From: Bacillus thuringiensis
GTDB taxonomy: Bacteria > Bacillota > Bacilli > Bacillales > Bacillaceae_G
Direction: 5' to 3'
Length of the DNA: 64,000 nucleotides
Assembly: GCF_022095615.2 (NCBI RefSeq)
Contig: NZ_CP155559.1
Span: 3,717,501 to 3,781,500 of the forward strand
Shown: positions 40,389 through 50,855 of the stretch, piece after piece
Layout: each line of letters starts with the position of its first letter
How positions within the stretch are numbered: position 1 is the first letter of the stretch
Notes under the pieces: model-generated
What the model was told of the DNA's origin: nothing
Databases searched by the model: none
Seen by the model: only the letters and a program-made list of their open reading frames with translations
Made by a program: the position numbers and the translations under genes

Positions 40389-40424
40389 AAAAGCGCCTAC
40401 ATATGTATATGTAGGCGCTTTTTC
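40388..40424. terminator. Bidirectional terminator, tgl / SR1P array
   Basis: Stem AAAGCGCCTACATA / TATGTAGGCGCTTT (14 base pairs) with A6 to the left and T5 to the right. It ends tgl and, on the minus strand, the three-gene SR1P transcript. Confidence 0.92.
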
Positions 40425-40428
40425 TTAT

Positions 40429-40557
40429 TTAAGCTTTTGTATGTTCTTTATGGTCACATTCGCAATGAGATCCACATTTTCCGTATAGTACTGTTGATTT
40501 TTCATCTTCAAAATGTCCGATTGTTCCTTCACATACTTGGCATACGATTGTTCCCAT
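40429..40557 (-). CDS. SR1P-type peptide, copy 1 (promoter-distal)
   Basis: 42-residue peptide starting MGTIVCQVCEGTIGHFEDEK, then STVLYGKCGSHCECDH and a His/Lys-rich tail. It matches the SR1P peptide of B. subtilis encoded by the dual-function RNA SR1, which binds GapA and promotes RNase J1 activity. Cysteines at 6 and 9 and around 28-34 suggest metal binding. AGGGGGAAATGAAAA stands before the ATG. About 75 bases covering the 5' half and ribosome binding site are identical to copy 2. Confidence 0.88.
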   Translation of the reverse strand: MGTIVCQVCEGTIGHFEDEKSTVLYGKCGSHCECDHKEHTKA

Positions 40558-40602
40558 TTTTCATTTCCCCCTGAGTTTTAATACTAATCTACTTATTTAT
40601 AA

Positions 40603-40731
40603 TTAAGCTTTCGCCTTGTCTCTATTAGCACAGTCACAATTTGTACCACATTTTCCGTAAAGTACTGTCGTTTTTTCATCTTCAAAATGTCCGATTGTTC
40701 CTTCACATACTTGGCATACGATTGTTCCCAT
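40603..40731 (-). CDS. SR1P-type peptide, copy 2 (middle)
   Basis: 42 residues: MGTIVCQVCEGTIGHFEDEK followed by TTVLYGKCGTNCDCANRDKA. Same ribosome binding site and N-terminal half as copy 1, with a different C-terminal tail (CDC, then Ala/Lys). No terminator separates it from copies 1 and 3, so one transcript is likely. Confidence 0.88.
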   Translation of the reverse strand: MGTIVCQVCEGTIGHFEDEKTTVLYGKCGTNCDCANRDKAKA

Positions 40732-40790
40732 TTTTCATTTCCCCCTAAGTTTATGGTCCTAAAAACTTTTAGCTGTCCATTTCCTATCAA

Positions 40791-40919
40791 TCATTGGGCT
40801 TTTGTATGCTCTGTGTGATCACATCCGCAAGATCCACATTTCCCGTAAAGTACCGTTACTTTTTCATCCTCGAAGTGTGCAATTGTACCTTCACAATCTT
40901 GACATACGATCGTTCCCAT
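40791..40919 (-). CDS. SR1P-type peptide, copy 3 (promoter-proximal)
   Basis: 42 residues: MGTIVCQDCEGTIAHFEDEK followed by VTVLYGKCGSCGCDHTEHTK. The CQDC variant is the closest of the three to B. subtilis SR1P. About 57 bases downstream of a good sigma-A promoter and a CcpA-like site. AGGGGGAAATGAAAA precedes the ATG. Synteny (between speA and pdhD) is that of the B. subtilis SR1 gene. Confidence 0.9.
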   Translation of the reverse strand: MGTIVCQDCEGTIAHFEDEKVTVLYGKCGSCGCDHTEHTKAQ

Positions 40920-40957
40920 TTTTCATTTCCCCCTAAGTTTATAATCCCAAAAACTTT

Positions 40958-40971
40958 TGTAACCGCTTAAC
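40958..40971 (-). promoter_or_regulatory. Candidate CcpA (cre) site of the SR1P operon
   Basis: Minus strand GTTAAGCGGTTACA matches 12 of 14 positions of the cre pattern (tgWAANCGNTNWCA), with only the first two bases off. It falls just downstream of the predicted transcription start. In B. subtilis SR1 is repressed under glycolytic conditions mainly by CcpN and less by CcpA. Confidence 0.45.
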
Positions 40972-40982
40972 TTTCTGTCTTT

Positions 40983-41011
40983 ATTTTAATATGTTATACT
41001 TTTTACGTCAA
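40983..41011 (-). promoter_or_regulatory. Sigma-A promoter of the SR1P array
   Basis: Minus strand TTGACG, 17-base spacer, TAAAAT. Start of transcription is expected near 40976, leaving a leader of about 57 bases before copy 3. Confidence 0.7.
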
Positions 41012-41074
41012 TAGGTTTTTAGTATAACACATTAAATATTTTTAATTTAAATTAGTATGCGATATTAAAACAAA

Positions 41075-41106
41075 AAAACAGCCATATTTATACGTACGAC
41101 TGTTTT
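41075..41106 (-). terminator. Possible terminator of the DUF3055 gene
   Basis: Seven-base-pair stem AAAACAG / CTGTTTT with a large loop; on the minus strand followed by TTTTTG. Weak but correctly placed. Confidence 0.5.
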
Positions 41107-41113
41107 ACATTAA

Positions 41114-41410
41114 TTATTCTTCATACTCCGCATGCAAAGAAGTAGGTGGGACTAAAAATTTAAAAAACTGAGCTAGCTCTGCTGCTTCCTCTTCTGATCC
41201 TAATTTAAAAACTTCCTGTATATGTTGCACATTCTCTACATCATCTCTTCCAAGTAAAGTAGACCTTCCTGTTTGCATGCAAACAATGAGCGGCTTTCCA
41301 AAAAACATATTTGTATAAATAACACCAAAATCATAACGAGTATCATGTGTCATAAACCCCAAAAATCGTACCTTCACACTTTCATGCTCATCATACAATT
41401 TTTCAAACAT
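41114..41410 (-). CDS. DUF3055-family protein
   Basis: 98 residues starting MFEKLYDEHESVKVRFLGF; the block THDTRYDFGVIYTNMFFGKP and CMQTGRSTLLGRDDVENVQ mark the family. Function unknown, cytosolic. AAAGGTGG before this ATG; a ten-codon longer frame is unsupported. Confidence 0.85.
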   Translation of the reverse strand: MFEKLYDEHESVKVRFLGFMTHDTRYDFGVIYTNMFFGKPLIVCMQTGRSTLLGRDDVENVQHIQEVFKLGSEEEAAELAQFFKFLVPPTSLHAEYEE

Positions 41411-41538
41411 CGTTTTCCACCTTTCTACATCACCTTTCATTAAGTATATTAAACAAAAAAAGGAATACTCCTTTTAATTGTCGAAAAATTCAGTAGGATG
41501 TAAAATAATAGTATTCTACTAAGTTAGGAGGAACTTAT

Positions 41539-41931
41539 ATGCAACATGCCTTTATTACGCTTGTACCTAAATCCAATCAACAAGCTGTTTCAACAGATGA
41601 TATAAAACAACTTTTTCAGTACTATAAAACAGTTACTTCCAAAACTGGTGTTCAAATTAATTATACTTATACGAATACCGCTTTCCCTTACGAAATTTTA
41701 GATACATCAGCAACAACATTAAAACTACAATCTACTCACGATCGATATGACTCCATTTATGTTGGTGTTGGTATAGAAAAGGAACAATCTTTTATTCAGA
41801 TTTCTTTACCACCTAATGCAACATTCGGTGATAAAGGAAAAGCAAATGAATTTTGCCGTTTTCTGGCGAAGAAATTAGAAGGAGAATTACAATTATTTAA
41901 TGGAAGAACAATGTATTTCTATAAACGTTAA
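41539..41931 (+). CDS. DUF1885-family protein
   Basis: 130 residues, soluble, starting MQHAFITLVPKSNQQAVSTD with a conserved DRYDSIYVGVG and SLPPNATFGDKGKANEFC. Function unknown; the family assignment is from recall of similar Bacillus proteins. GTTAGGAGGAAC precedes the ATG. Confidence 0.75.
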   Translation: MQHAFITLVPKSNQQAVSTDDIKQLFQYYKTVTSKTGVQINYTYTNTAFPYEILDTSATTLKLQSTHDRYDSIYVGVGIEKEQSFIQISLPPNATFGDKGKANEFCRFLAKKLEGELQLFNGRTMYFYKR

Positions 41932-41932
41932 T

Positions 41933-42160
41933 TTAAAAACAAAAATAAATGATTAGAAAGATCATACTATTTGTGCAAGTAAGAAGCATCGCTTTTCTCC
42001 TTGCACTTAGTATGACATACGCTATTACATACGCTAAGTACAAAAATATAAGAAAAAGAAAAATTTTATAATGAAGTTTATCACGACTTGACAGTAATAA
42101 CACTGCTGAAAATCCACTCCATAAAACTAGATGAAAAAATGAAGCTAGCGTAATTTTCAT
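41933..42160 (-). CDS. Small membrane protein, unknown function
   Basis: 75 residues with three hydrophobic stretches (about 5-23, 30-50, 57-74). AAGGAGGTAACGCT gives a strong start. Converges on the DUF1885 gene with a one-base gap and no obvious terminator. No family recognised. Confidence 0.7.
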   Translation of the reverse strand: MKITLASFFHLVLWSGFSAVLLLSSRDKLHYKIFLFLIFLYLAYVIAYVILSARRKAMLLTCTNSMIFLIIYFCF

Positions 42161-42407
42161 AGCGTTACCTCCTTCTTCTTCCTATTATATGCTTCAGCTC
42201 TTCCCTCTTAACATTTTGAAAGTAGACTTTTCCAAAATCCACCTAATTCATCGTTGGATTTTTTCTTTTATAAATTCTCCAACTATTCAAATACGAATAT
42301 CCCTCATTTTTAACAATAAATTCTCTTCTATCTCCTATAAGATAGATTATTCATTTATCGCATGGTATACTCCTTAAAAAGAGAAGATAGAAAGGAATTA
42401 ATGATAC

Positions 42408-43802
42408 ATGGTATTTAGCAATTTGTTTTTTTTATGCCTTTTTTTACCTGCAATTCTTTTCGTGTACTACTCAGTACGGAAAGAATTACAAAACATAGTT
42501 CTTCTATTATTTAGTTTATTATTTTATGCTTGGGGAGAACCAATATATGTCTTCCTAATGCTTTTTTCTATTTTCATCAACTATTGGTTCGGAATATGGC
42601 TTAATAAAGACCGACTGTCTAGTTCGAACAGAAAAATTATTCTGACTATAGCAATCGTTGTCAATACTGCTATACTCGGATATTTCAAATATGCTAATTT
42701 CTTAGTAGATAATATAAATGGAATTTTCCATACAAACATTGTACTAGAAAAAATCCCCTTACCAATCGGGATTTCATTTTTCACTTTCCATGCAATGAGT
42801 TATATTATTGACATTTATAAGAAAAAAGTAGAAGCTCAGCGAAATCTATTTGATCTCGCACTATACTTTACTATTTTCCCACAATTAGTAGCAGGACCAA
42901 TTGTTCGATATAATACAATCGCTTATCAATTACATGTTAGAACAGTTACTGCTGATAAGTTTTCAGAAGGAATTCGTCGTTTTATCATTGGATTAGGAAA
43001 GAAGGTTTTAATTGCGAATCAATTAGGAGCTATTGCCGATGAAATATTTGCGATGGATCCAGCAACAATGAGCGTATCTACCGCTTGGATTGGTGCGATC
43101 GCTTACACATTACAAATTTATTTCGATTTTTCAGGTTACAGTGATATGGCAATTGGATTAGGAAAAATGTTCGGATTTGATTTCTTAGAAAATTTCAATT
43201 ACCCGTATATTTCCAAATCTATCTCTGAATTTTGGCGTCGTTGGCACATTTCACTTGGTTCTTGGTTCCGTGATTATGTGTATATTCCATTAGGTGGGAA
43301 TCGCGTATCCACTTGGAAAATCTATCGTAATCTCTTCATTGTATGGGCGTTAACCGGATTTTGGCATGGAGCTAGTTGGACATTTATGATTTGGGGTATT
43401 TATTACGGATGTTTAATTGCTTTAGAAAAGGCTGGTTTCGAAAAATTATTACAAAAATTATGGTGGCCGATTCAACACGTATACGTTATGTTTTTAGTGA
43501 TTATTGGTTGGGTGTTCTTCCGCGCTGATAATTTTAGCTACTGTTCTAAATTTTTACAAGCAATGTTCGGATTAAATGGATCGTTGACTGACATTACGAG
43601 TTATTTCTATGTGATGAATTATTGGGGAATCTTTATACTTGCTATTATTACATCAGCTCCAATTTTCTCTTGGATCAAGAATCAATTAGCAAATAAAAAG
43701 GTAGTCATTTTATCTCCACTTTATTACTTGAGTGTCTTAATCATAACTATGATGTATTTAACGAATGCAACTTACAATCCATTTATTTACTTCCGCTTCT
43801 AA
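42408..43802 (+). CDS. MBOAT O-acyltransferase (AlgI/PatA type)
   Basis: 464 residues, about eleven membrane helices. MBOAT marks: LVAGPIVRYNTI, FWRRWHISLGSWFRDYVYIPLGG and the active-site histidine in LTGFWHGASWTFMIWG. Such proteins move an acetyl group across the membrane to a polysaccharide. In B. anthracis/B. cereus PatA with PatB acetylates the secondary cell wall polysaccharide that anchors S-layer-type proteins. This gene and the next form that kind of pair; which paralogue (1 or 2) I cannot say. GATAGAAAGGAATTAATGATAC-type leader, modest ribosome binding site. Confidence 0.88.
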   Translation: MVFSNLFFLCLFLPAILFVYYSVRKELQNIVLLLFSLLFYAWGEPIYVFLMLFSIFINYWFGIWLNKDRLSSSNRKIILTIAIVVNTAILGYFKYANFLVDNINGIFHTNIVLEKIPLPIGISFFTFHAMSYIIDIYKKKVEAQRNLFDLALYFTIFPQLVAGPIVRYNTIAYQLHVRTVTADKFSEGIRRFIIGLGKKVLIANQLGAIADEIFAMDPATMSVSTAWIGAIAYTLQIYFDFSGYSDMAIGLGKMFGFDFLENFNYPYISKSISEFWRRWHISLGSWFRDYVYIPLGGNRVSTWKIYRNLFIVWALTGFWHGASWTFMIWGIYYGCLIALEKAGFEKLLQKLWWPIQHVYVMFLVIIGWVFFRADNFSYCSKFLQAMFGLNGSLTDITSYFYVMNYWGIFILAIITSAPIFSWIKNQLANKKVVILSPLYYLSVLIITMMYLTNATYNPFIYFRF

Positions 43803-43815
43803 AGGAGGGCTAACT

Positions 43816-45033
43816 ATGAAAAATTTCACTAATCGTATATTAATTACAGGATTTCTCACGATTATTTTTGGAATGTGTATATGGACCGGAAAAATAATAT
43901 ATTGGGACAAAAAAAGTTTTTCTGATTTTGAAAATAGAGAATTAGCTTTGAATCCAGTCCTAACTATTGATACTATAAAATCCGGAAAATATTTCAAAGA
44001 TACTGAATTACACTTTACAGATCACATTGCAGCACGAGACAGATTTATTGAAACATACACAAAGTTACAAATGAAATTCAATCGAACTTTCGTAAATAAC
44101 AATTATGTTGCAGATGACGGGTTTATTTTATCTGCACCTACCAAAATAGATATGCGTAATCAAATTAAACAATCTGTTAACGAATTAGAAAACTTACAAA
44201 CTCAATTTCCAAAAACAGAATTTTATTTCTTGTTAGCTCCAAGTAAACTAACGGCATTTTCGTATAAATACCCGCCATATGTAGATCGTGGGTACGATCA
44301 AAAGCATCGGGATTATTTTGTACAAGAGTTACAGAAAATAAATTTTCCTGTTATTGATGTTCTTCCTGCTTTTCAAAAAGAATTTACTCATGAACAATTA
44401 GAAGAGCTATACTTTAAAACTGATCACCATTGGAATATGAAAGGTGCATTTTATGCATACGAGCAAACAATGAAGCACATTGCTAATGAATCTAAAACAT
44501 TTAAAGGTAATGCTGTTAATCGAGATGATTATAAAATAACTATAGAAAAACCGAATGGACAATTTATCGGTAGTTGGAATAAACAACTGTATAATTTAAT
44601 AGAAACACCTGAAACAATCCCATATGTACAATTAAAGCAAAACCCAAATATGTGGGATAATTACACTGTATATCTCGGTCCAAAATCAGAAGAATCGATG
44701 AAAATGCCGATGAAGGAATTCTTTGCAGTGGACAAAAATAAGCATTCACCAGACTATAGTTCCGTTTATCAAACAGACTATGCACAGATAAATATCTTAA
44801 ATCCAGATGCAAAAAACAAACTACATGCTGTCATTATTAAAGATTCTTATGCAGATGCAACTTATCCTTTATTTGCACAAGAGTTTGAACAAACAACATT
44901 TATTGATCCACGATTTGCGGCAAGCAAAAATGTAAAACAAGAACTCGAAAAACTAAATGCTGATATCGTGTTATTCCTTTATAATGACACTAGTACAAAT
45001 AAAGAAATGTATCAATTTGAAAATAAAGAATAA
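43816..45033 (+). CDS. DHHW-family (PatB/AlgX-like) acetylation protein
   Basis: 406 residues; the start MKNFTNRILITGFLT has AAAGGAGGG upstream. One N-terminal membrane anchor, then an extracytoplasmic SGNH/AlgX-like domain with the DHHW-type motif TDHHWNMKGAF (about 215) and LLAPSKLTAF. Thirteen bases after the MBOAT gene, so co-expressed; the likely acetyl-transferring partner on the outer face. Confidence 0.85.
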   Translation: MKNFTNRILITGFLTIIFGMCIWTGKIIYWDKKSFSDFENRELALNPVLTIDTIKSGKYFKDTELHFTDHIAARDRFIETYTKLQMKFNRTFVNNNYVADDGFILSAPTKIDMRNQIKQSVNELENLQTQFPKTEFYFLLAPSKLTAFSYKYPPYVDRGYDQKHRDYFVQELQKINFPVIDVLPAFQKEFTHEQLEELYFKTDHHWNMKGAFYAYEQTMKHIANESKTFKGNAVNRDDYKITIEKPNGQFIGSWNKQLYNLIETPETIPYVQLKQNPNMWDNYTVYLGPKSEESMKMPMKEFFAVDKNKHSPDYSSVYQTDYAQINILNPDAKNKLHAVIIKDSYADATYPLFAQEFEQTTFIDPRFAASKNVKQELEKLNADIVLFLYNDTSTNKEMYQFENKE

Positions 45034-45072
45034 AAACAAGAGGTGAATCAACAAAATTCACCTCTTGTTTTT
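45032..45072 (+). terminator. Terminator of the MBOAT/DHHW operon
   Basis: Seventeen-base-pair stem with arm AAAAACAAGAGGTGAAT; T5 follows. Confidence 0.93.
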
Positions 45073-45090
45073 CTATGCATATAACGCATA

Positions 45091-45127
45091 AAAAAAACGT
45101 CTTCTAAATTTAGAAGACGTTTTTTTA
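45091..45127 (-). terminator. Terminator of the pdh operon
   Basis: Perfect palindrome ACGTCTTCTAAA / TTTAGAAGACGT with A7 and T7 on the two sides, just after the pdhD stop. Confidence 0.93.
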
Positions 45128-45130
45128 TAA

Positions 45131-46543
45131 TTATTTTACAATGTGAATTGGCATTCCAAGAGCAACTTCAGCTGCTTCCATTGTGATCTCACCTAATGTT
45201 GGGTGAGCGTGGATTGTTTGAGCGATATCTTCTGCAGTCATTCCTGCTTCGATAGCTAAACCAATCTCAGAGATAATATCAGAAGCGCCTGCACCAGCAA
45301 CTTGAGCACCTACAAGAAGACCATCTTCTTTACGTGTTACAAGTTGTAGGAAACCGTCAGTGCTGTTTAATGATAATGCACGACCGTTAGCAGCGAATGG
45401 GAACTTAGATACAGCTACTGTCATTCCTGCTTCTTCAGCTTGTTTCTTAGTGTAACCAACAGATGCTAATTCTGGATCAGTGAAGCATACTGCTGGAATT
45501 CCGATGTAATCGATTGCTGATGCATGGCCACTAATTGCTTCAACAGCTACTTTACCTTCGTAAGAAGCTTTGTGAGCTAATGGTGGTCCAGGAACGATAT
45601 CACCGATTGCATAGATGTTTGATACGTTTGTACGACATTGCTCATCGATTTCGATGATGCCGCGGTCAGTCATTTTAACTCCAACTTGCTCAAGACCGAT
45701 TTCTTGAGTGTTTGGACGACGACCTACAGTTACTAATACGTAATCTGCTTCTACAGTTTGGATTTCACCTTTAACTTCAAAGCTAACTTTTACGCCAGTT
45801 TCTGTTTCTTCAACGCCTTTAGCCATAGCTTTTGTATGGATATTAACGTTACCTTTCTTTTGAAGAGCACGTTTAACAACAGAGCTCATAGCTTTTTCGA
45901 AACCAGCTAAGATTTCGTCGCCAGCTTCTACTACAGTAACTTCTGTACCGAAGTTAGCATATGCAGTTCCTAATTCCATACCGATGTAACCGCCGCCGAT
46001 TACAACAAGTTTTTTAGGAATTTCAGGTAAGCTTAAAGCGCCTGTAGAGTTGATAACACGTTTAGAGTATTTGAATCCTGGAATTTCGATTGGTGTAGAA
46101 CCAGTTGCAAGAACAGCATTTTTAAACGTATAAGTTTGAGCTGCATCTTCAGTCATTACGCGTAATGTGTTAGCATCTACGAAGTAAGCTTCACCGCGAA
46201 TGATTTCAACTTTGTTACCTTTAAGAAGGCCTTCAACACCGCCAGTTAATTTCTTAACTACGCCGTTTTTCCATTCTTGAACTTTTGTAAAGTCAACTTT
46301 TACGTTCTCTGCAGTGATACCCATGTCATCAGAATGCATTGCATTCTCATAACGATGACCTGCATTGATTAACGCTTTTGAAGGAATACATCCAACGTTT
46401 AAGCATACGCCACCAAGGTTAGCTTTTTCAATGATTGCTACCTTTTGACCTAATTGTGCTGCACGAATTGCCGCAACGTATCCACCAGGACCTGCACCAA
46501 CAACGACTGTATCTAATTCAATTGGGAAATCTCCTACTACCAT
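45131..46543 (-). CDS. pdhD: Dihydrolipoyl dehydrogenase (E3)
   Basis: 470 residues. FAD motif [20 protein letters not shown] (about 13-32), redox disulphide [14 protein letters not shown] (about 44-57), NAD motif [13 protein letters not shown], and the C-terminal His-Glu pair in [13 protein letters not shown]. Reoxidises lipoyl groups of PdhC and probably of other 2-oxoacid complexes. Six bases after pdhC. Confidence 0.98.
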   Translation of the reverse strand: MVVGDFPIELDTVVVGAGPGGYVAAIRAAQLGQKVAIIEKANLGGVCLNVGCIPSKALINAGHRYENAMHSDDMGITAENVKVDFTKVQEWKNGVVKKLTGGVEGLLKGNKVEIIRGEAYFVDANTLRVMTEDAAQTYTFKNAVLATGSTPIEIPGFKYSKRVINSTGALSLPEIPKKLVVIGGGYIGMELGTAYANFGTEVTVVEAGDEILAGFEKAMSSVVKRALQKKGNVNIHTKAMAKGVEETETGVKVSFEVKGEIQTVEADYVLVTVGRRPNTQEIGLEQVGVKMTDRGIIEIDEQCRTNVSNIYAIGDIVPGPPLAHKASYEGKVAVEAISGHASAIDYIGIPAVCFTDPELASVGYTKKQAEEAGMTVAVSKFPFAANGRALSLNSTDGFLQLVTRKEDGLLVGAQVAGAGASDIISEIGLAIEAGMTAEDIAQTIHAHPTLGEITMEAAEVALGMPIHIVK

Positions 46544-46548
46544 TGTTA

Positions 46549-47841
46549 TTACGCCTCCATTACTAATAATTGTGGGTCATTCAATAGACGTTTAATTTGG
46601 TTTAATGCTTTTTGAGCAGTTGCACCGTCAATTAAACGATGGTCAAAGCTTAGAGATAATGCTAATACTGGAGCTGCAACGATTTCACCGTTTTTCACAA
46701 CTGGCTTCTCAGCGATACGGCCGATACCAAGGATTGCTACTTCTGGGTGGTTGATAACTGGAGTGAACCATTGTCCACCTGCAGAACCAATGTTTGTAAT
46801 TGTGCAAGAAGCACCTTTCATTTCAGCCGGAGCTAAACGACCTTCACGTGCTTTACCAGCAAGATCATTGATCTCGTTAGAAATAGTGAAGATTGATTTA
46901 CGATCTGTATCTTTAACAACTGGTACTAATAGACCTTTGTCTGTATCAGCTGCGATACCGATGTTGAAGTAATGTTTATGAACGATTTCTTGAGAAGCAT
47001 CGTCTAAAGCAGTATTCAACATTGGGAATTCACGTAATGCAGATGTTAAAGCTTTAACAACGTATGGAAGGTAAGTTAATTTAATACCTTTGTCAGCTGC
47101 AACAGCTTTGAACTTCTTACGGTGAGCAACAAGCTCAGTTACATCAACTTCATCCATTAATGTTACGTGAGGAGCTGTGTGCTTAGAGTTAACCATTGCT
47201 TTTGCAATCGCTTTACGGATACCACTCATTTTCTCACGAGTTTCTGGATATTCACCAGCTGGGATTGGTTGTGCTTTTGGTGCTGCTTCTTCTTTCGCTG
47301 CTGCTGGAGTAGCTTCTACTGCTGCTGGAGCCTCAGTTGCTGCTACTGCTTGTCCACCATTTGCAAATGCATCGATGTCAGCTTTAACGATACGGCCGTT
47401 CTTACCAGAACCAGCTACTTTATGAATGTCTACGCCGTTTTCACGAGCATATTTACGAACAGATGGCATAGCGATTACGCGCTCATTTACTACTTCTGCA
47501 GTTGCTGCTGGAGTAGCTTCCGCTGCTGGAGCTTCTACTGCTGCTTCTTCAGCTTTTGGAGCTTCGTCATGATCGTCACCTTTAAATTTAAGATTTTCGT
47601 ATCCAGGAGCATCAAATTTAATTAATGTATCTCCTACAATTGCAACTGTTCCTTCTTCTACAAGTACTTCAAGTACTTTACCTTTAACAGGAGAAGGGAT
47701 TTCTACTACTGCTTTATCATTTTGTACTTCAAGAAGTACATCGTCTTCGTTTACTTCATCGCCTGGTTTAATAAACCATTTTACGATTTCACCTTCGTGG
47801 ATACCTTCACCGATATCTGGTAGTTTAAATTCAAATGCCAC
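46549..47841 (-). CDS. pdhC: Pyruvate dehydrogenase E2, dihydrolipoamide acetyltransferase
   Basis: 430 residues. One lipoyl domain (about 1-78, lipoyl lysine in QNDKAVVE), an Ala/Pro/Glu-rich linker, a peripheral subunit-binding domain ([19 protein letters not shown] and [12 protein letters not shown], about 130-170), a second flexible linker, and the acetyltransferase core ending with [10 protein letters not shown] (active-site His). Core of the complex. Confidence 0.98.
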   Translation of the reverse strand: MAFEFKLPDIGEGIHEGEIVKWFIKPGDEVNEDDVLLEVQNDKAVVEIPSPVKGKVLEVLVEEGTVAIVGDTLIKFDAPGYENLKFKGDDHDEAPKAEEAAVEAPAAEATPAATAEVVNERVIAMPSVRKYARENGVDIHKVAGSGKNGRIVKADIDAFANGGQAVAATEAPAAVEATPAAAKEEAAPKAQPIPAGEYPETREKMSGIRKAIAKAMVNSKHTAPHVTLMDEVDVTELVAHRKKFKAVAADKGIKLTYLPYVVKALTSALREFPMLNTALDDASQEIVHKHYFNIGIAADTDKGLLVPVVKDTDRKSIFTISNEINDLAGKAREGRLAPAEMKGASCTITNIGSAGGQWFTPVINHPEVAILGIGRIAEKPVVKNGEIVAAPVLALSLSFDHRLIDGATAQKALNQIKRLLNDPQLLVMEA

Positions 47842-47885
47842 GGAATTCAGCCCCCTGATTCATTTCATTATTATGGAATATGTAC

Positions 47886-47915
47886 AAAAGAAACCAGCAT
47901 GTGCTGATTTCTTTT
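47886..47915 (-). other. Hairpin between pdhB and pdhC
   Basis: Stem AAAAGAAA and CAGCA with TGCTG and TTTCTTTT (one mismatch) in the 93-base gap. No real U-run follows; likely a processing or stability element that sets PdhAB and PdhCD levels apart. Confidence 0.55.
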
Positions 47916-47934
47916 GCACATGAAAAGCTAAAAA

Positions 47935-48912
47935 TTAGAAGTTCATTACTTTGTTAACAGCTTCAACAATATCTTTATGGTTTGGTAACCATACGCTCTC
48001 AGCTTGAGAGAATGGGAATACTGTATCAGCAGCTGCAACACGTACAACTGGAGCTTCTAAGTTTAAGATTGCACGGTCGTTAATTTCCGCTACAACGTTA
48101 GCTGCAATACCAGCTTGTTTTTGCGCTTCTTGAACTACAACTACGCGGCCTGTTTTTTCAACAGAAGCGATGATTGTTTCGATATCTAATGGTTGAACTG
48201 TACGTAAGTCAACAACCTCTAAAGAGATACCTTCTTTTTCAAGTTCTTCAGCAGCTTTTAATGCAGCGTGAACCATAGCACCGTAAGCGATAACAGATAC
48301 ATCTGTACCTTCACGTTTGATATCAGCTTTGCCTAAATCAATTGTGTATTCGCCTTCTGGTACATCTTGACGGAATGAACGGTACAATTTCATATGCTCT
48401 AAGTAGATAACTGGATCGTTGTCACGAATCGCAGAGATTAAAAGACCTTTTGCATCGTATGGAGTAGATGGAATAACAACTTTTAGACCAGGTTGTTGAG
48501 CCACTAATCCTTCTAAGCTATCAGCATGTAGTTCAGGAGTATGAACGCCACCACCGAATGGAGAACGAATTGTTACTGGAGCAGTCCAACGTCCACCAGA
48601 ACGGTAACGCATACGAGCTAATTGACCAGAAACTGAATCCATTACTTCATAAATGAAACCGAAGAATTGGATTTCTGGAACTGGACGGAATCCTTCAAGT
48701 GCAAGTCCAACTGCAAGTCCACCAATACCAGACTCTGCAAGTGGAGTATCCATTACACGATCTTCACCGAATTCAGCTTGTAAACCTTCAGTAGCACGGA
48801 ATACACCGCCGTTTACACCAACGTCTTCACCAAACACAAGTACGTTAGGGTCATTTTTCATTTCAACGCGTAAAGCATCAGTGATTGCTTGAATCATTGT
48901 CATTTGAGCCAT
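47935..48912 (-). CDS. pdhB: Pyruvate dehydrogenase E1 beta
   Basis: 325 residues, transketolase-like pyrimidine-binding half of E1: [21 protein letters not shown] (ThDP glutamate), [18 protein letters not shown] and the C-terminal ATD-like domain. Forms the alpha2beta2 E1 with PdhA; three bases after pdhA. Confidence 0.98.
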   Translation of the reverse strand: MAQMTMIQAITDALRVEMKNDPNVLVFGEDVGVNGGVFRATEGLQAEFGEDRVMDTPLAESGIGGLAVGLALEGFRPVPEIQFFGFIYEVMDSVSGQLARMRYRSGGRWTAPVTIRSPFGGGVHTPELHADSLEGLVAQQPGLKVVIPSTPYDAKGLLISAIRDNDPVIYLEHMKLYRSFRQDVPEGEYTIDLGKADIKREGTDVSVIAYGAMVHAALKAAEELEKEGISLEVVDLRTVQPLDIETIIASVEKTGRVVVVQEAQKQAGIAANVVAEINDRAILNLEAPVVRVAAADTVFPFSQAESVWLPNHKDIVEAVNKVMNF

Positions 48913-48915
48913 GGC

Positions 48916-50088
<1,173 letters not shown>

Positions 50089-50215
50089 CTAGACTGAAAA
50101 CGCAACAATGTAAACCAACAAATTTATCTGTCGGTTGAGAATAATTTTGTGTACCTAACAATCTGTACTAATGTTTTTTCAGAAACATATTAATACAATC
50201 TTGATCACGTTTTTT

Positions 50216-50245
50216 AGTTTACAACTATTCTAATTACGATGTCAA
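50216..50245 (-). promoter_or_regulatory. Sigma-A promoter of the pdh operon
   Basis: Minus strand TTGACA, 18-base spacer, TAAACT. The surrounding 500 bases between pdhA and the yjcZ-type gene hold no other gene. Confidence 0.6.
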
Positions 50246-50491
50246 TTACTTTGAATACGTTTTTTTATAAATAATCTGCAGGTTTCTTCTACACAAACGT
50301 GTTTTTATTTTTCACATCTGTATTAGTAAGCATTAACCTGCTGTTATATTATTCCCTTTTTAACTTGTTTTTTCTCTTAGAATAATATGTAAACGATTTA
50401 ATTCTTTTTAGTTTTTCTCTCTTCTTAACAAAAATATACAAACTCTTCTTCCTTTTATAGGTAATTACCCATACATTTCTACTCTTCCCTC

Positions 50492-50500
50492 CATACATTA
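50492..50500 (+). promoter_or_regulatory. Sporulation-type -10 element before the YjcZ-type gene
   Basis: CATACATTA matches sigma-E/sigma-K -10 patterns, 44 bases before the start codon. A paired -35 is not clear enough to tell the two factors apart. Confidence 0.35.
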
Positions 50501-50544
50501 TAGTAACCGCAATATTAGCGGGAAATGATAAAGGAGGTCATCTC

Positions 50545-50691
50545 ATGTACGGATACTCATATTGCTATCCAACTTGTTCATATCCTTCCTACGGTTATGG
50601 CGATTCTTGTGGTGGGTCTGGACGCGGCTTCGCCTTAATCGTTGTGTTGTTTATTCTTTTAATTATCGTTGGTGCTGCTTGCATTCGCTAA
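50545..50691 (+). CDS. YjcZ-family sporulation small membrane protein
   Basis: 48 residues: a Tyr/Cys/Gly/Ser-rich head ([20 protein letters not shown]) and a C-terminal membrane helix [36 protein letters not shown] gives a perfect start. Proteins of this kind are made in large numbers in sporulating Bacillus, function unknown. Confidence 0.88.
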   Translation: MYGYSYCYPTCSYPSYGYGDSCGGSGRGFALIVVLFILLIIVGAACIR

Positions 50692-50713
50692 TGTAAAATG
50701 AAACAACTATGGA

Positions 50714-50746
50714 AAAAAACAGACAGCTTTGCCGTCTGTTTTTTTA
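50714..50746 (+). terminator. Terminator of the YjcZ-type gene
   Basis: Stem AAACAGAC / GTCTGTTT, nine-base loop, T7 following. Confidence 0.9.
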
Positions 50747-50855
50747 TTACATACATAAATATTCTATAGTAAAACGCTTTCCAAAGTGCTTCCCTACTTG
50801 TCGATGACTTTTTTCATCTCCTTTGGTAGACTAAAGAAGAAAGGAGAGATTACAT

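Noticed and set aside
40593..40790. 65-codon minus-strand frame through SR1P copies 2 and 3
   Set aside because: Different frame from the clearly conserved SR1P peptides, no independent ribosome binding site.
42189..42377. 62-codon plus-strand frame before the MBOAT gene
   Set aside because: No ribosome binding site, low-complexity AT-driven composition; treated as leader DNA.
47167..47625. 152-codon plus-strand frame inside pdhC rich in Cys/Phe/Trp/Ser
   Set aside because: Arises from antisense reading of the Ala/Glu-rich linkers of PdhC; not a gene.
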